Below are positions 46,736 to 55,980 of a DNA stretch of 64,000 nucleotides, one piece after another. The translations under genes were made by a program, and so were the position numbers. The stretch spans positions 29,287 through 93,286 of the forward strand of contig JAEOUN010000085.1 of NCBI GenBank assembly GCA_016839245.1, read 5' to 3'. The DNA is from Candidatus Thorarchaeota archaeon. GTDB lineage: Archaea; Asgardarchaeota; Thorarchaeia; Thorarchaeales; Thorarchaeaceae. The number at the start of each line of letters is the position of its first letter. The first letter of the stretch is position 1. A model generated the notes under the pieces. It made no database searches and was not told the origin of the DNA. It was given only the letters and a program-made list of their open reading frames with translations.

Positions 46736-48808
46736 GTGAAGATGACGCGGAAAGAGAGAAAGAAAGCACTAATGCCACCTCAAAAGATTGAGGACGTTAT
46801 TCAATGGCTAAAACAAAGTAGAAAGACGCATGATCAAAACATACTTAAAATGCTGATAACAGGCTATAAGAGTTGGAGGGTGAAGGGTGAAAATCTAAGC
46901 GAATCTAAATTCGAGAAATCTTTCAAACTCAAACCATTACCTATGGAGTTTACGATTAGTCTTTTGACACTCGATAGTATATTGGATTTTTCAAAAGTCG
47001 AAAATGACTTGTCAGTAAGACCATTTTTTATTGAAGGTGAACGAACTCTAAATAATATTAACATAAGAGAGCTATTGAATTCACTCTTACCTAAGAATCC
47101 AAAGACTGAGGGCAATGTTGATGATAGAGAAGAGAAGAAGTCCTTATCGTATGTATTAAGCAGAATTGTCATAGATAAAATTCCAAAAGTGACTGAGCTA
47201 TCAATAGTAAATCCTGGTCTAGATACATTAGGAGCTGCAATTCTTAGTCTATATTCAATATCACGTGCTACAAATCAACCGATTTCTTGGTTGTTCCATA
47301 TATGGTACAGAGAAGTTAATCGAGTCAGAATAGAATCACTTCAAACAATATTAGATTCCATTACAGCACAATCAGATGCGGATGATATTGAAACATCTTT
47401 AAAACAGACATATGATGACATTAGAAGGTTTCTGGCACAGGACGGCGAAATTGGATTCTTTGAAGATCCCTATTCGAAAAAAATCAATGAAGAATGGCGA
47501 AACATAATTCTGAATGCTAATATTGAATTGGCAAAACGAAAAGATGAATTGAAAGAGTCAGTTTCAAATGAAATAGCTTTTCTCAAAGGATTCAGTGCAC
47601 CTCATGAAGAAGAGATTGATGTCGAAGGAGAAGCACTCACACACTGGCCAATTTTATCACTTAGAGCTGATGGACCTACCGCTCATATTCATGAACCTCT
47701 GTTAAGAAACATCAGAAATGGATTCAATATTCTGCGATATCCTTCAATATACAGCCTATGTGCTCTGTTAGCAACGATAGAAAATCCGAATAGACCAACT
47801 GCAAATGATCTTGAAAATGTATCAGATATTTCTGGAAGAACTGCATTCTATTCGATGAGGGAAATTGAACCATGTCTAACTGAGCAATATTTGCCATCTT
47901 TCAAGAAAATGGGATTACGCTATCGCTACATCTTCACGCCAAAGCAACGACCAGGAGTTCTTTCAGAAGGATTGATAGAACGCATGATATTGTTGAAAAA
48001 AGAGAAACGAAGGAAGAATGAAGAAAGAAGAGAAAATGAGAATCTAATCGATACTGGACTGGACATAAGAGGTTGCACAGTTCATATTGAACCAAACTGG
48101 TCCAAAGGACCAGACCTTCGGTTTTATGAGAAAGGGACATACGAAGCAGTAGTAGAAGAAGAAACAATCTCTCTGAATCTTAACCATTTTGATCGGAAGA
48201 GGGGAGAATGGTCAATCGTCATAGCCGATACCAACTCCAAAACCAAGAAGAGGGACAAAGGACTCATTACTAGAACCACTGCTTCATCCAATAATAATCC
48301 TATAACACTCACTGAACGACAGATTGAATTACTTAGTTTTCTTTGGAGCATATCTATGTCAAAGAGTCAGAAAAAATGGCTCCTAGACAAAGCAGGGTAT
48401 CCACAAAGAACAGCTAATCGAATGCTCCGTCAAATGCTACTTAATAAGACCTTAAGACTACTCTATTTGCCAGCTTTAGAATTTGTGGGCCTCCCAGATG
48501 GTTTTATCGCAATGGCGCAATGCCATGATAGAAGATCGAGAGAGAAGCTAGTTAATTTCATGCAACAAAGCCTTCCTTTTGCCAGAGTCTTAACTGGAGA
48601 TTCAAACTATGTTGTTTGCAATGCAAGAGTTCCAGCCAAAAAGAGTGACATAATCGGTGGCAATCTTAGTGAATTCATGGAACAACTCTCAGACGAATCA
48701 TTTGTTGCACCTCAAAGATTAATCAAGTCTTACAAGATGACAGCACTCTACAAGATTAGAGATCTTAAAACAAGAGAATGGAAAGATCCTTGGAATCGCT
48801 ATGTCTGA
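46736..48808 (+). CDS. Uncharacterised 690-residue protein, related in layout to the 655-residue protein
   Basis: Highly charged protein without membrane segments. The N-terminal 120 residues are Lys-rich and helical. The middle (130-400) is largely helical. A strongly basic helix (about 415-440, KKEKRRKNEERRENEN) is followed by a beta-rich segment. From about 520 comes a winged-helix-like region (TLTERQIELLSFLWSISMSKSQKKWLLDKAGYPQRTANRMLRQML) and then an alpha/beta ligand-like domain (FIAMAQCHDRRSREKLVNFMQQSLPFARVL...) with tail LYKIRDLKTREWKDPWNR. This order and tail match the 655-aa protein at 35322. It could be a DNA-binding regulator with sensor domain. The start is GTG at 46736 or ATG at 46742, about 30 bases after GATATAATC, so nearly leaderless. 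It ends one base from the FEN1-like gene of the repair operon. Confidence 0.6.
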   Translation: MKMTRKERKKALMPPQKIEDVIQWLKQSRKTHDQNILKMLITGYKSWRVKGENLSESKFEKSFKLKPLPMEFTISLLTLDSILDFSKVENDLSVRPFFIEGERTLNNINIRELLNSLLPKNPKTEGNVDDREEKKSLSYVLSRIVIDKIPKVTELSIVNPGLDTLGAAILSLYSISRATNQPISWLFHIWYREVNRVRIESLQTILDSITAQSDADDIETSLKQTYDDIRRFLAQDGEIGFFEDPYSKKINEEWRNIILNANIELAKRKDELKESVSNEIAFLKGFSAPHEEEIDVEGEALTHWPILSLRADGPTAHIHEPLLRNIRNGFNILRYPSIYSLCALLATIENPNRPTANDLENVSDISGRTAFYSMREIEPCLTEQYLPSFKKMGLRYRYIFTPKQRPGVLSEGLIERMILLKKEKRRKNEERRENENLIDTGLDIRGCTVHIEPNWSKGPDLRFYEKGTYEAVVEEETISLNLNHFDRKRGEWSIVIADTNSKTKKRDKGLITRTTASSNNNPITLTERQIELLSFLWSISMSKSQKKWLLDKAGYPQRTANRMLRQMLLNKTLRLLYLPALEFVGLPDGFIAMAQCHDRRSREKLVNFMQQSLPFARVLTGDSNYVVCNARVPAKKSDIIGGNLSEFMEQLSDESFVAPQRLIKSYKMTALYKIRDLKTREWKDPWNRYV

Positions 48809-48809
48809 A

Positions 48810-49814
48810 TCAGAGCCATTGCTCAAGTGTTGATTGTTGATTTCCAAAGTTCTTCCAAAGCGAAGTTAGTTTCTGTACTGTAGATTCAGCTGATTCAGCA
48901 GACATTATAATTTCAAGATTACGAAGTACCTTTGTGATTAACGGTGGATTCAGTTTCAATTTCATCTTTGTGCCCGAGATGTAAAACGCTTCATCGAACA
49001 CTTCTCGAGCATCAAGAAAATCAGCTCGTTCTTGAGAAGAATACCCGCGTGCTTTCAATAGTCCTTCGAGAGTACCATATTTCTGCAACATAATGGAGCC
49101 ACGTAGTGGACCAATGCCTTTAACGCCTGCTTTATGAAAATCACAACCACAGATGATTGCTAGGTCTCTAATTCTTTCCAGATCTAATTGAAGATGTTCC
49201 TCTATGTCGTTGATGGTTACACGTAGAATCTTCTGAGATGAAAGTTGCATTTGTTTTGTGACATGCGGACTTCCAAAAAGAACAGCATCTGCATCATTTG
49301 ATACTACTGTAGAAACTACTCCATCCCGACATAATACAGCACCTAGCATCTCGGCTTCAGAAGGAGCAGTAATAGTTGGTACGCCAACAATACTACCAAG
49401 ATCTCTTAGATGCTCTGCAGCAAAATACATACGAAGTCCAGGACTTTTCCAGAGTGCTGATGCAAGTTCCTCATCATAAGGATCAGCAGCATGTTGAAAC
49501 CTTTTATAGAGGTCGTTCGCTTCTTTGACTAATGAGGGATTTGGAGATCGTTTTCGTGACTCAGGAGGACCATCAAATATGAAGATGGGAAGAACCTGTG
49601 ACTTTAGAGTTGTCTTAACAAGATTGATGAATAAACCTACATGAGATAATGGGATTCTACCATTGGATTTTGAATTTTCTTTGAGTACCATTAATCGTCG
49701 TGTCAAATAATTCGGAACATCTATCGCAATACTGCCAGGTGCAATTTCTGAAGAAACAGTCCATTTCCAAGGTATAACTTGATCGTTCCAATTTTTTACA
49801 CCCAATCTCATCAC
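48810..49814 (-). CDS. XPG/FEN1-family structure-specific nuclease
   Basis: 334 residues. All seven metal-binding acids of FEN1 are present: Asp32 (IAIDVPNYL), Asp81 (IFDGPPE), Glu153 and Glu155 (PSEAE), Asp174 and Asp176 (NDAD), and Asp225 (GCDF), followed by the GVKGIGPLRG helix-hairpin-helix. The last eight residues (327-334, QSTLEQWL) look like a PCNA-interacting box at the very C-terminus, as in archaeal FEN1. It should cut flaps in replication or repair. It is clearly more divergent than typical archaeal FEN1 (for example SEAE instead of SEGE, and NDAD instead of QDYD), so it may be a specialised paralogue; whether another FEN1 exists in the genome is not visible here. Last gene of the operon; overlaps the upstream gene by four bases. 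Confidence 0.8.
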   Translation of the reverse strand: MMRLGVKNWNDQVIPWKWTVSSEIAPGSIAIDVPNYLTRRLMVLKENSKSNGRIPLSHVGLFINLVKTTLKSQVLPIFIFDGPPESRKRSPNPSLVKEANDLYKRFQHAADPYDEELASALWKSPGLRMYFAAEHLRDLGSIVGVPTITAPSEAEMLGAVLCRDGVVSTVVSNDADAVLFGSPHVTKQMQLSSQKILRVTINDIEEHLQLDLERIRDLAIICGCDFHKAGVKGIGPLRGSIMLQKYGTLEGLLKARGYSSQERADFLDAREVFDEAFYISGTKMKLKLNPPLITKVLRNLEIIMSAESAESTVQKLTSLWKNFGNQQSTLEQWL

Positions 49815-50551
49815 CTAATACTACGAATGCCTTTGGCTCCAATCCTCAGAATCACTCCAGGAAGAGGAGATGAAGTTGAGGTGCGTTCTATAAGAACACG
49901 AAATATGTCATCATCGGGTCTAAGTCTATCAACAAGGATAACACTGTCAACTGCATGAGAAACGACATTACCTCCTATAGGTTGTTGAATTCCCGAGTTC
50001 CAATTTCTAGATGAGTGGTCGGTAATCATGACATGAGCATCCAAGCTATTAATGAGGTGACGCATCGAATCAAGAGCCTCAAAGAGGTTTCTTTGACGCC
50101 CACAGGTTCCTGGGGCACCTGTAAGGTTCAAAGAACCAGTTAAACTATCCAAGACAACAAGAGATACTTTGCCCATATTCTTGAGTTGCTCAATTTTATC
50201 CACAAGATCATCCAATCCTAAGACTCGACCTACTATGATTCGTTGCAAGACATCTAATGATTCTGCAGAAGATGAACAGAAGGAGCGTGCAAGATTAGAG
50301 CTATAGTTACTTCCAGAATCTAAGAAGACGCAAATAGTATCATTTCCCTTTACTGCAGAAACAGCAAATGAATGAGCGAGAATACTAAGAGGAGCTCTCT
50401 CAGGACCATGGAACAGACTGATTTGGGTAGGAAGTAAAATTCTGTTGAGAGAATAGTGTATTATTCCAGGAGAAAGATGTATTTTTGATTCAGATAATTC
50501 TTCAATAGATTCAAGCGGTAGTCTCAATCTGTTTTTCAACCTCCCGTGCAT
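49811..50551 (-). CDS. RecA/RadA-like protein with degenerate P-loop
   Basis: About 246 residues from the ATG at 50551. The frame is open to 50629, and a TTG at 50527, twelve bases after GGGAGG, may be the true start. The core follows the RadA/RadB fold: a strand-loop at the Walker A place reading FHGPERAPLSILAH where GPxGSGKT is expected, Walker B-like SLVVLDSLTGSLN, and a C-terminal IGGNVVSHAVDSVILVDRL resembling the GGH-x-x-x-HAxDY segment of RadA. Without the Lys and Ser/Thr it probably neither binds nor hydrolyses ATP. A RadA-modulating paralogue is the likely role. It overlaps both neighbours. Confidence 0.6.
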   Translation of the reverse strand: MHGRLKNRLRLPLESIEELSESKIHLSPGIIHYSLNRILLPTQISLFHGPERAPLSILAHSFAVSAVKGNDTICVFLDSGSNYSSNLARSFCSSSAESLDVLQRIIVGRVLGLDDLVDKIEQLKNMGKVSLVVLDSLTGSLNLTGAPGTCGRQRNLFEALDSMRHLINSLDAHVMITDHSSRNWNSGIQQPIGGNVVSHAVDSVILVDRLRPDDDIFRVLIERTSTSSPLPGVILRIGAKGIRSIR

Positions 50552-51479
50552 GAATGAAGTTTCTGTTGAGTACAACCTCATTTTCATAACCCCTTCTAAT
50601 TGGTTCAACATTGAGTCCGGGGGCATCAATCTCTGGAATCAAAGCACAGAGACCGCCCTTCGTTGGAAAAATTGTAAGCCTTGGAGGGGATAATTGAAGC
50701 AAATTGGTAATCGTGACCTCATCATTTGTTACTCGATAGTCATCGATTTTTAGACCATGTTGAGAATCAAGAACAGGCACCATTTGGATGGCTTCAACCA
50801 GAAGAGATGATGCAATCCTCTTAGTTTCAATTTTATAATCTAATAGTAATTCAAGTATCTTTTCAGTTTTTGAAGTACTGGTGTTCTCATCAATAAACAA
50901 GATATCGCAATCAACATAGTGAGTGTAGGAAATTGGTAATAATGGACGTTCTCTCATCAGCTGCAATAATTTATCTCTAGATCCCTTTTTGATAATCAAG
51001 AGAGTAGAGGATGCATTCAAGGCAAAAGAATTGCCATTTCTTAATCTGACATGGTTTTTTTGCTGTCCGTTAAGGACTCCAGAAATTCGAATCTGCGAAA
51101 TCGCTTGTCCAAAGTACTGCTGAGCCTGCTTTGGATTTCGTAAGATTGAGCAAAGGGCTGCACTAATCCCTGTAGTTATACACGATAATAGCAATCCAAG
51201 AGGAATTGTCATCATAAATACAACGACAATTAAGTAGCCAGTCGCCGCATATCCCACAATGCTGAGAATTGCGTATAAAGAAGTATTCTCATTTAATCGG
51301 GAAATACTTAGCAACAATAATATGGTTATGAGTGCCACAGATGCAAAGGGAAATACATTCCCAATTCTGAAAGCAAGCACAATAGAAGCAACTGAAGAGA
51401 GTAATTTGGCTCCGATGGCCAATATAATAGCTCCGAGAGTGATATATCCAATTAATTTGGTAATTCCTTTACCTAACAT
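50511..51479 (-). CDS. Membrane protein with large soluble C-terminal domain
   Basis: 322 residues. About four membrane helices occupy residues 8-115, followed by a soluble region of about 200 residues with an alpha/beta pattern (RERPLLPISYTHYVDCDILFIDENTSTSKTEKILELLLDY...) and a beta-rich end. It is not a recognised family. The soluble part probably faces the cytoplasm, where it could dock the repair proteins encoded on either side. It starts one base after the stop of the RecA-like ATPase gene and overlaps the degenerate RecA-like gene. Confidence 0.6.
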   Translation of the reverse strand: MLGKGITKLIGYITLGAIILAIGAKLLSSVASIVLAFRIGNVFPFASVALITILLLLSISRLNENTSLYAILSIVGYAATGYLIVVVFMMTIPLGLLLSCITTGISAALCSILRNPKQAQQYFGQAISQIRISGVLNGQQKNHVRLRNGNSFALNASSTLLIIKKGSRDKLLQLMRERPLLPISYTHYVDCDILFIDENTSTSKTEKILELLLDYKIETKRIASSLLVEAIQMVPVLDSQHGLKIDDYRVTNDEVTITNLLQLSPPRLTIFPTKGGLCALIPEIDAPGLNVEPIRRGYENEVVLNRNFIHAREVEKQIETTA

Positions 51480-51480
51480 G

Positions 51481-52185
51481 TTAGGACATGCCCCCCATCA
51501 TTTCTGATGGCATCACTCGGGGTATTACCTTCAGTATACCATCTTCACTTATTTGTAATATCGCAGTTTCCTGTTCTTTACTCTGTATTGATATCAGAAC
51601 ATGCGAAAATACACCGGTTTGGTCACGTTCTATGTGCAAATCATGATTAGCCCATTTTATGATTGTATCATGATGGACAGCATCAATTGCATAATCATCC
51701 ATTGAACGACATTCACTTGTGATTATAATATCAATATCGAATTTCTCAACGATACCTGCTAAAGTTGGTAGTATATCCTCAACAATCTCACGACCCCATA
51801 GAATTGGATCCTTATGTGCCATATCAAGAACTCTCGTAATAGGATCGATTACGATGAGACCAGTATCAGTCAATCGTTGAGGTAACGAATGGATCTCATC
51901 CACCAATGCTTTGGAATCCTGTGTTAATGTAACCACAATGTTTTCTGGGTGACCACAATGTGCTATGACATTCTTTTTCAACTGGGTAACAAAGCTCTTC
52001 TTCCCATCAGCATTTATCCATTCTACCTTAGAGTATTTTGATATCTCGCTTGCAATTGCAACAGCAAACAGAGTCTTACCAGATCCAGCAGCGCCCCAAA
52101 AATGTATTAATCCATTGAGTCCAAGAGGAGTCAGAGGATTGCTATTAGACACCTGCAGAGCCACTCTCCTTTGATGTGTCATCAT
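51481..52185 (-). CDS. RecA-like ATPase with intact P-loop (RadB/KaiC-like)
   Basis: 234 residues from the ATG at 52185; the open frame extends to 52305, and a GTG at 52152 is possible. Walker A GAAGSGKT (31-38) and Walker B GLIVIDPITRVLD are intact, with a third segment DIDIIITSECRSMDDYAIDAVHHDTIIKWANHDLHIERD matching the sensor/L2 region of RadB-type proteins. It lacks the N-terminal helix-hairpin-helix of RadA. It overlaps the end of the 545-aa membrane protein gene, so the two are coupled. It could be a RadA mediator, or an ATPase that powers the membrane components. Confidence 0.7.
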   Translation of the reverse strand: MMTHQRRVALQVSNSNPLTPLGLNGLIHFWGAAGSGKTLFAVAIASEISKYSKVEWINADGKKSFVTQLKKNVIAHCGHPENIVVTLTQDSKALVDEIHSLPQRLTDTGLIVIDPITRVLDMAHKDPILWGREIVEDILPTLAGIVEKFDIDIIITSECRSMDDYAIDAVHHDTIIKWANHDLHIERDQTGVFSHVLISIQSKEQETAILQISEDGILKVIPRVMPSEMMGGMS

Positions 52186-53782
52186 CAGCTCTGACAAGCT
52201 CAAAATCATCAAGCAAAGAAAGTTGAGTGACATCCTTTGGTTTATTCTTTGTTTTTTGTTTGCCGGCAACGATATCAGCTGCAACGACACTAATGCTGTC
52301 ATCATCGGTCATGGTGGTTTCCTTAACATCAACTGATGCATGCAGCATCAATTCTGTCAGCTCATCTTCATCGTGCGTTTCATCTGGATTATCAATGCAA
52401 AACTCGTTAGTTGCTGGAGGGATAGATTCTGGCGCAACATCCGGAATATTTGATGTTTCTTCACTCTCAGTAGCAATCTCTTTGTCAATCTCGTGGAGTG
52501 CCTCTTTTAGAGACCTATAGTTGAGGTGGTCATCTATTGATCCCTTAATATCCGGACGCAAGGCACCAATATCATAAAGTGCATTAACTAGCTCAGTTAG
52601 ATGTGCAACACCCTCACCAAACATAATAGGATGCGTGAGATGTCCTGTCAATCCAACATAAGCTAGAGAGAGCTTTTCTTCTTCAATATTACCTCCAAGA
52701 TGTTCAAAGAGACCTATAAATTTCCGTAGACCTGCATCACCCATGAGCAGCGTTTTGGAGTCTGATTCAATAGGCGATAGTCTGACGCATTCATCCAAGA
52801 CCGAACATGCAATATTTACAGTGCTATTCACATCATTCTTTTCAAGAGCAGTATTTGTTGCTGCAATTAGTGGAGAAATAACAAAATTGAGGTCACCAAT
52901 CAGATGTAAACGCTCTTCATTTTCTTTAATTGAATGAAGTATTCGAGTTGAATCACCAATACTTTTCAACTTCTCCTGTTCTACCATGATAGACTCAACA
53001 AAAGATGTGACAGAATTTCTAGAAGAATTAAGAAGCCAGCCGCCAACAACACCAGATATGGCACATACTATCATAGGTAGTATGATTGATCCAGATCCAG
53101 CCAGAATCACTACGACAAGAGAAGTAACACCTATTGCTAATGCTAGAAATGCAAGGATACCAAACCATCCCTGAGTTATACCTTGTTCTAAAAGAGCCCA
53201 TTTACTTTCCGTAACATTCTCTTTTAACTCAGGAAGTCGTGAGCGAGCATCACTCTGTCGGATGAGAGCAAATTGGTCAGCTGTGACTATTCGACCCGAG
53301 TCAGTTAACCATGTGAGATCAGCTGTAGGTTTTACATTTTCAGTAATGATATAGATAGTTCGAGTTTCATGCATTAATGAAAAAGAATCCTTCGCCATCC
53401 CACGCATTAATGGAAGTCGTACTTTTCCGAAGGGTGTCAAGACAATATGTTCTTGGACACATTCACCAATACCGATATCACCTAAAACGCGATCGAGGTC
53501 TCTGTTAACAGTTTCCAGCACTGCAGCACGCATAGCTAAACCTCCTTTTCCAAAAGCAGCTTTGCGAAGATCCAAGACAAAGACAATGTCTACATGAACA
53601 CCGCGTGTGCCAGGAATAGCTTCCATTCTCACACCAAGCGTAAGACCATTTGGATATCTTGCTGTGGTATGACCAGTTAGTTCCAAGGAAGTCACAATGT
53701 CGTATTCTTTTTGTTCCTCAGAAGGAATTTCCTCAGTTTTCTTTTTATCATCACTTATATTATTGACCAATTCAGTCTCCAT
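52145..53782 (-). CDS. Two-helix membrane protein with N-terminal beta domain and acidic tail
   Basis: 545 residues. An acidic start (METELVNNISDDKKKTEEIPSEE) precedes a soluble domain (about 30-185) with beta strands. Two closely spaced membrane helices lie at about 207-256. A helical soluble domain follows (about 270-430), and the last 110 residues are very acidic and low-complexity. No family is recognised. The hairpin of two membrane helices with large cytoplasmic parts on either side resembles assembly or platform proteins of membrane machines, but this is only layout. It begins two bases after the helicase gene. Confidence 0.6.
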   Translation of the reverse strand: METELVNNISDDKKKTEEIPSEEQKEYDIVTSLELTGHTTARYPNGLTLGVRMEAIPGTRGVHVDIVFVLDLRKAAFGKGGLAMRAAVLETVNRDLDRVLGDIGIGECVQEHIVLTPFGKVRLPLMRGMAKDSFSLMHETRTIYIITENVKPTADLTWLTDSGRIVTADQFALIRQSDARSRLPELKENVTESKWALLEQGITQGWFGILAFLALAIGVTSLVVVILAGSGSIILPMIVCAISGVVGGWLLNSSRNSVTSFVESIMVEQEKLKSIGDSTRILHSIKENEERLHLIGDLNFVISPLIAATNTALEKNDVNSTVNIACSVLDECVRLSPIESDSKTLLMGDAGLRKFIGLFEHLGGNIEEEKLSLAYVGLTGHLTHPIMFGEGVAHLTELVNALYDIGALRPDIKGSIDDHLNYRSLKEALHEIDKEIATESEETSNIPDVAPESIPPATNEFCIDNPDETHDEDELTELMLHASVDVKETTMTDDDSISVVAADIVAGKQKTKNKPKDVTQLSLLDDFELVRADDDTSKESGSAGV

Positions 53783-53784
53783 AC

Positions 53785-55980
53785 TTAGTCTTCCTCCTCA
53801 TCATTATTATTGAATCTCTTTTCTAAACCGTCAATTAGACTTCCAGCCAATTCGAGAGGACGAGTCAAAGAACCAAGTTCTGCAATCGCTGCGATTGCAT
53901 GTAATAACCATCTTGAAGTGTCTATCAATCCATAGACATCCCCGATGCTGAAACCAAACAATTGTGATAGCTCTCTGATAGCTGTATCTGTAGTAATTAT
54001 TCTGTTGAAGAGATTGTCAAATGACTCATCAAGAGATATCCCAGTTTCAATGGATAGTATATGTCTTAACAACCAGAATAGAGTTGAATTATTCTCGATA
54101 TGCGGCAACAGTGCAAGAATCTCGCGAATTGTGGGTATACTGAGATACAATCTATTAGTAACCCGACCAAGCCTAGTAGGTTTGATTTCTCCATTAGCTG
54201 CACCTTCTACAAGACCCAAACGAATTAAGAAACCAAGTGGACTGGATTCAGACAAAGAAAGTGGAATAACATAATCAGCAAGAGCACCCAACTCTGATGC
54301 AGCGGAGATTCCCAATGTGACAAGATGGTGGCAAAGAATTCCATCATCAGTCATCGGAAGACCACACGAACACATCGCACCTTCTATCATACCAGCTGAA
54401 GATAATCGAGCTGAAAACCGGCATGTATATTGTCCTCCATCCACACTGGTAACAATTCCACCAATGACAGTTTCATTCTTTTCACGAATGATTGTCCTTC
54501 CAAGAAGCCCCTTTCTACCTGCTTGAATTGTTTCTGGCAGTGCATGTTTTTCGAGTACAGTCTCTGTAGATATATCAGCAAGCTGCAAGACACGCATTGG
54601 AGCTCGTGTATCCTGTATTGCACAATGAACGAGATATGATTCCCCTAAAACACCATTCTCTATTTCTTCGACACTAGCACTATCTAACATATCAAGAATA
54701 ACTAGCAGTTGTTCAGTCAATGAACTAGCTTGCCCGAGCGTACTATTGATTCGTTCATACTTAGGAATTAGTAGTTCTTTGTTTGTCTTATCGTTCAATG
54801 AGATTTCAAAATACCTATGCTTTGCCTCTTCGGCTTCACCAGTACTTCCAACAATTATAATCCCAAAGCCAGTTTTATCATACGAAGGGCGTCCTGCCCT
54901 TCCAAGCATCTGATGTATTGTATTAGCGGATAGCAGACGCCTGTAGTCAGATGGAGATTTAATATTGGATAGAATTACAGTACGAGCTGGAAGATCCATA
55001 CCTGCTGCAAGTGTCGTTGTAGCACAAATCACGCGCACTTGTCCTGAATTAAAGAGCTGCTCGACTATACGTCTACCACCATAACCAAGACCAGCATGGT
55101 GAAAAGCTATTCCATTTCGAAGAATTGACCGAATGTCAGAAGAGAGGGAGAGGTTACAATTTTCAACTGAATCAAGTTCCTGATCCAACTTCTCTTTCTC
55201 TTCTGATGTGAATTGTCTTCCAACATCTTCAGCTAAACGTTTAGCTTGCGCCTCAGCCTCCCGTCGAGTTCTATGAAAGACAATAGCTTGACCATTACCT
55301 TGTACTGTGTGCATTACAAGGTTTCTGATAGTGCTATTGCGGTCATTCGTGTTTATGACTCGATAGACAAGAGGGACTGGCCTCTCGTAGGATTCTATCA
55401 GGCGGCACCCCAACCATTCAGCCAATTCGTCAGGGGCACCTATCGTTGCAGAAAGGGCAATAATTTGCAGGTCTTCAATTGTCCTTCGTAATCGGATTAG
55501 TAGACTCTCCAAACGCGCACCACGACCAATCTCAGAGAGAGTCTGTATCTCATCAACTACTATAGTCCCAACAGTCGAAAGCCAGCTAGTTTGTTTCCGA
55601 AGTAAAGAGTCTGTCCGTTCATAGGTAGTCACAATAATGTCATATTCAACAAGCTCTTCGCCACTCCCTTGGAAATCGCCTGTACTCAGTCCAATGCTTA
55701 TCCCCATGTGTTCATATCGTTCTTTCATGGTCTTGAAAACTTGAATCGCTAATGCTCGTAAAGGAACAAGATACAATCCTTTTTTGTCACAGGCGACTGA
55801 ACGCAAAAGTGCCATTTCACCGATCAGTGTTTTACCAGAGCCGGTTGGACTGCAGACCATTATACTTTGACCTTCAAGGAGACCCTTTGATATTGCCTCA
55901 CTCTGAATTCCACGAGGGTGCATTCCCGCTTGACCAAGGAGTTTTGTGACTTGTGAGGACACATCTGAAATGATAGTCAT
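53785..55980 (-). CDS. Ski2/Hel308-like SF2 helicase with SWIM zinc finger
   Basis: 731 residues. Helicase motifs are Walker A SPTGSGKT (44-51), Ia LVPLRALA, DEIQ (143-146), LSATIG, HHAGLGYGGRRIVEQLF, CATTTLAAGMDLPAR and QMLGRAGRP. The DEIQ and the YERTDSLLR segment place it with Ski2/Hel308-type enzymes, which in archaea unwind stalled forks. Unusually, at about 533-553 there is a SWIM-type finger (CSCGLPM...CHHLV) set between the two RecA domains and a C-terminal helical region with a winged-helix-like part. SWIM fingers bind nucleic acid or protein, and in eukaryotes and archaea occur in recombination-mediator proteins. It overlaps the VirB4-like gene by four bases. Confidence 0.85.
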   Translation of the reverse strand: MTIISDVSSQVTKLLGQAGMHPRGIQSEAISKGLLEGQSIMVCSPTGSGKTLIGEMALLRSVACDKKGLYLVPLRALAIQVFKTMKERYEHMGISIGLSTGDFQGSGEELVEYDIIVTTYERTDSLLRKQTSWLSTVGTIVVDEIQTLSEIGRGARLESLLIRLRRTIEDLQIIALSATIGAPDELAEWLGCRLIESYERPVPLVYRVINTNDRNSTIRNLVMHTVQGNGQAIVFHRTRREAEAQAKRLAEDVGRQFTSEEKEKLDQELDSVENCNLSLSSDIRSILRNGIAFHHAGLGYGGRRIVEQLFNSGQVRVICATTTLAAGMDLPARTVILSNIKSPSDYRRLLSANTIHQMLGRAGRPSYDKTGFGIIIVGSTGEAEEAKHRYFEISLNDKTNKELLIPKYERINSTLGQASSLTEQLLVILDMLDSASVEEIENGVLGESYLVHCAIQDTRAPMRVLQLADISTETVLEKHALPETIQAGRKGLLGRTIIREKNETVIGGIVTSVDGGQYTCRFSARLSSAGMIEGAMCSCGLPMTDDGILCHHLVTLGISAASELGALADYVIPLSLSESSPLGFLIRLGLVEGAANGEIKPTRLGRVTNRLYLSIPTIREILALLPHIENNSTLFWLLRHILSIETGISLDESFDNLFNRIITTDTAIRELSQLFGFSIGDVYGLIDTSRWLLHAIAAIAELGSLTRPLELAGSLIDGLEKRFNNNDEEED

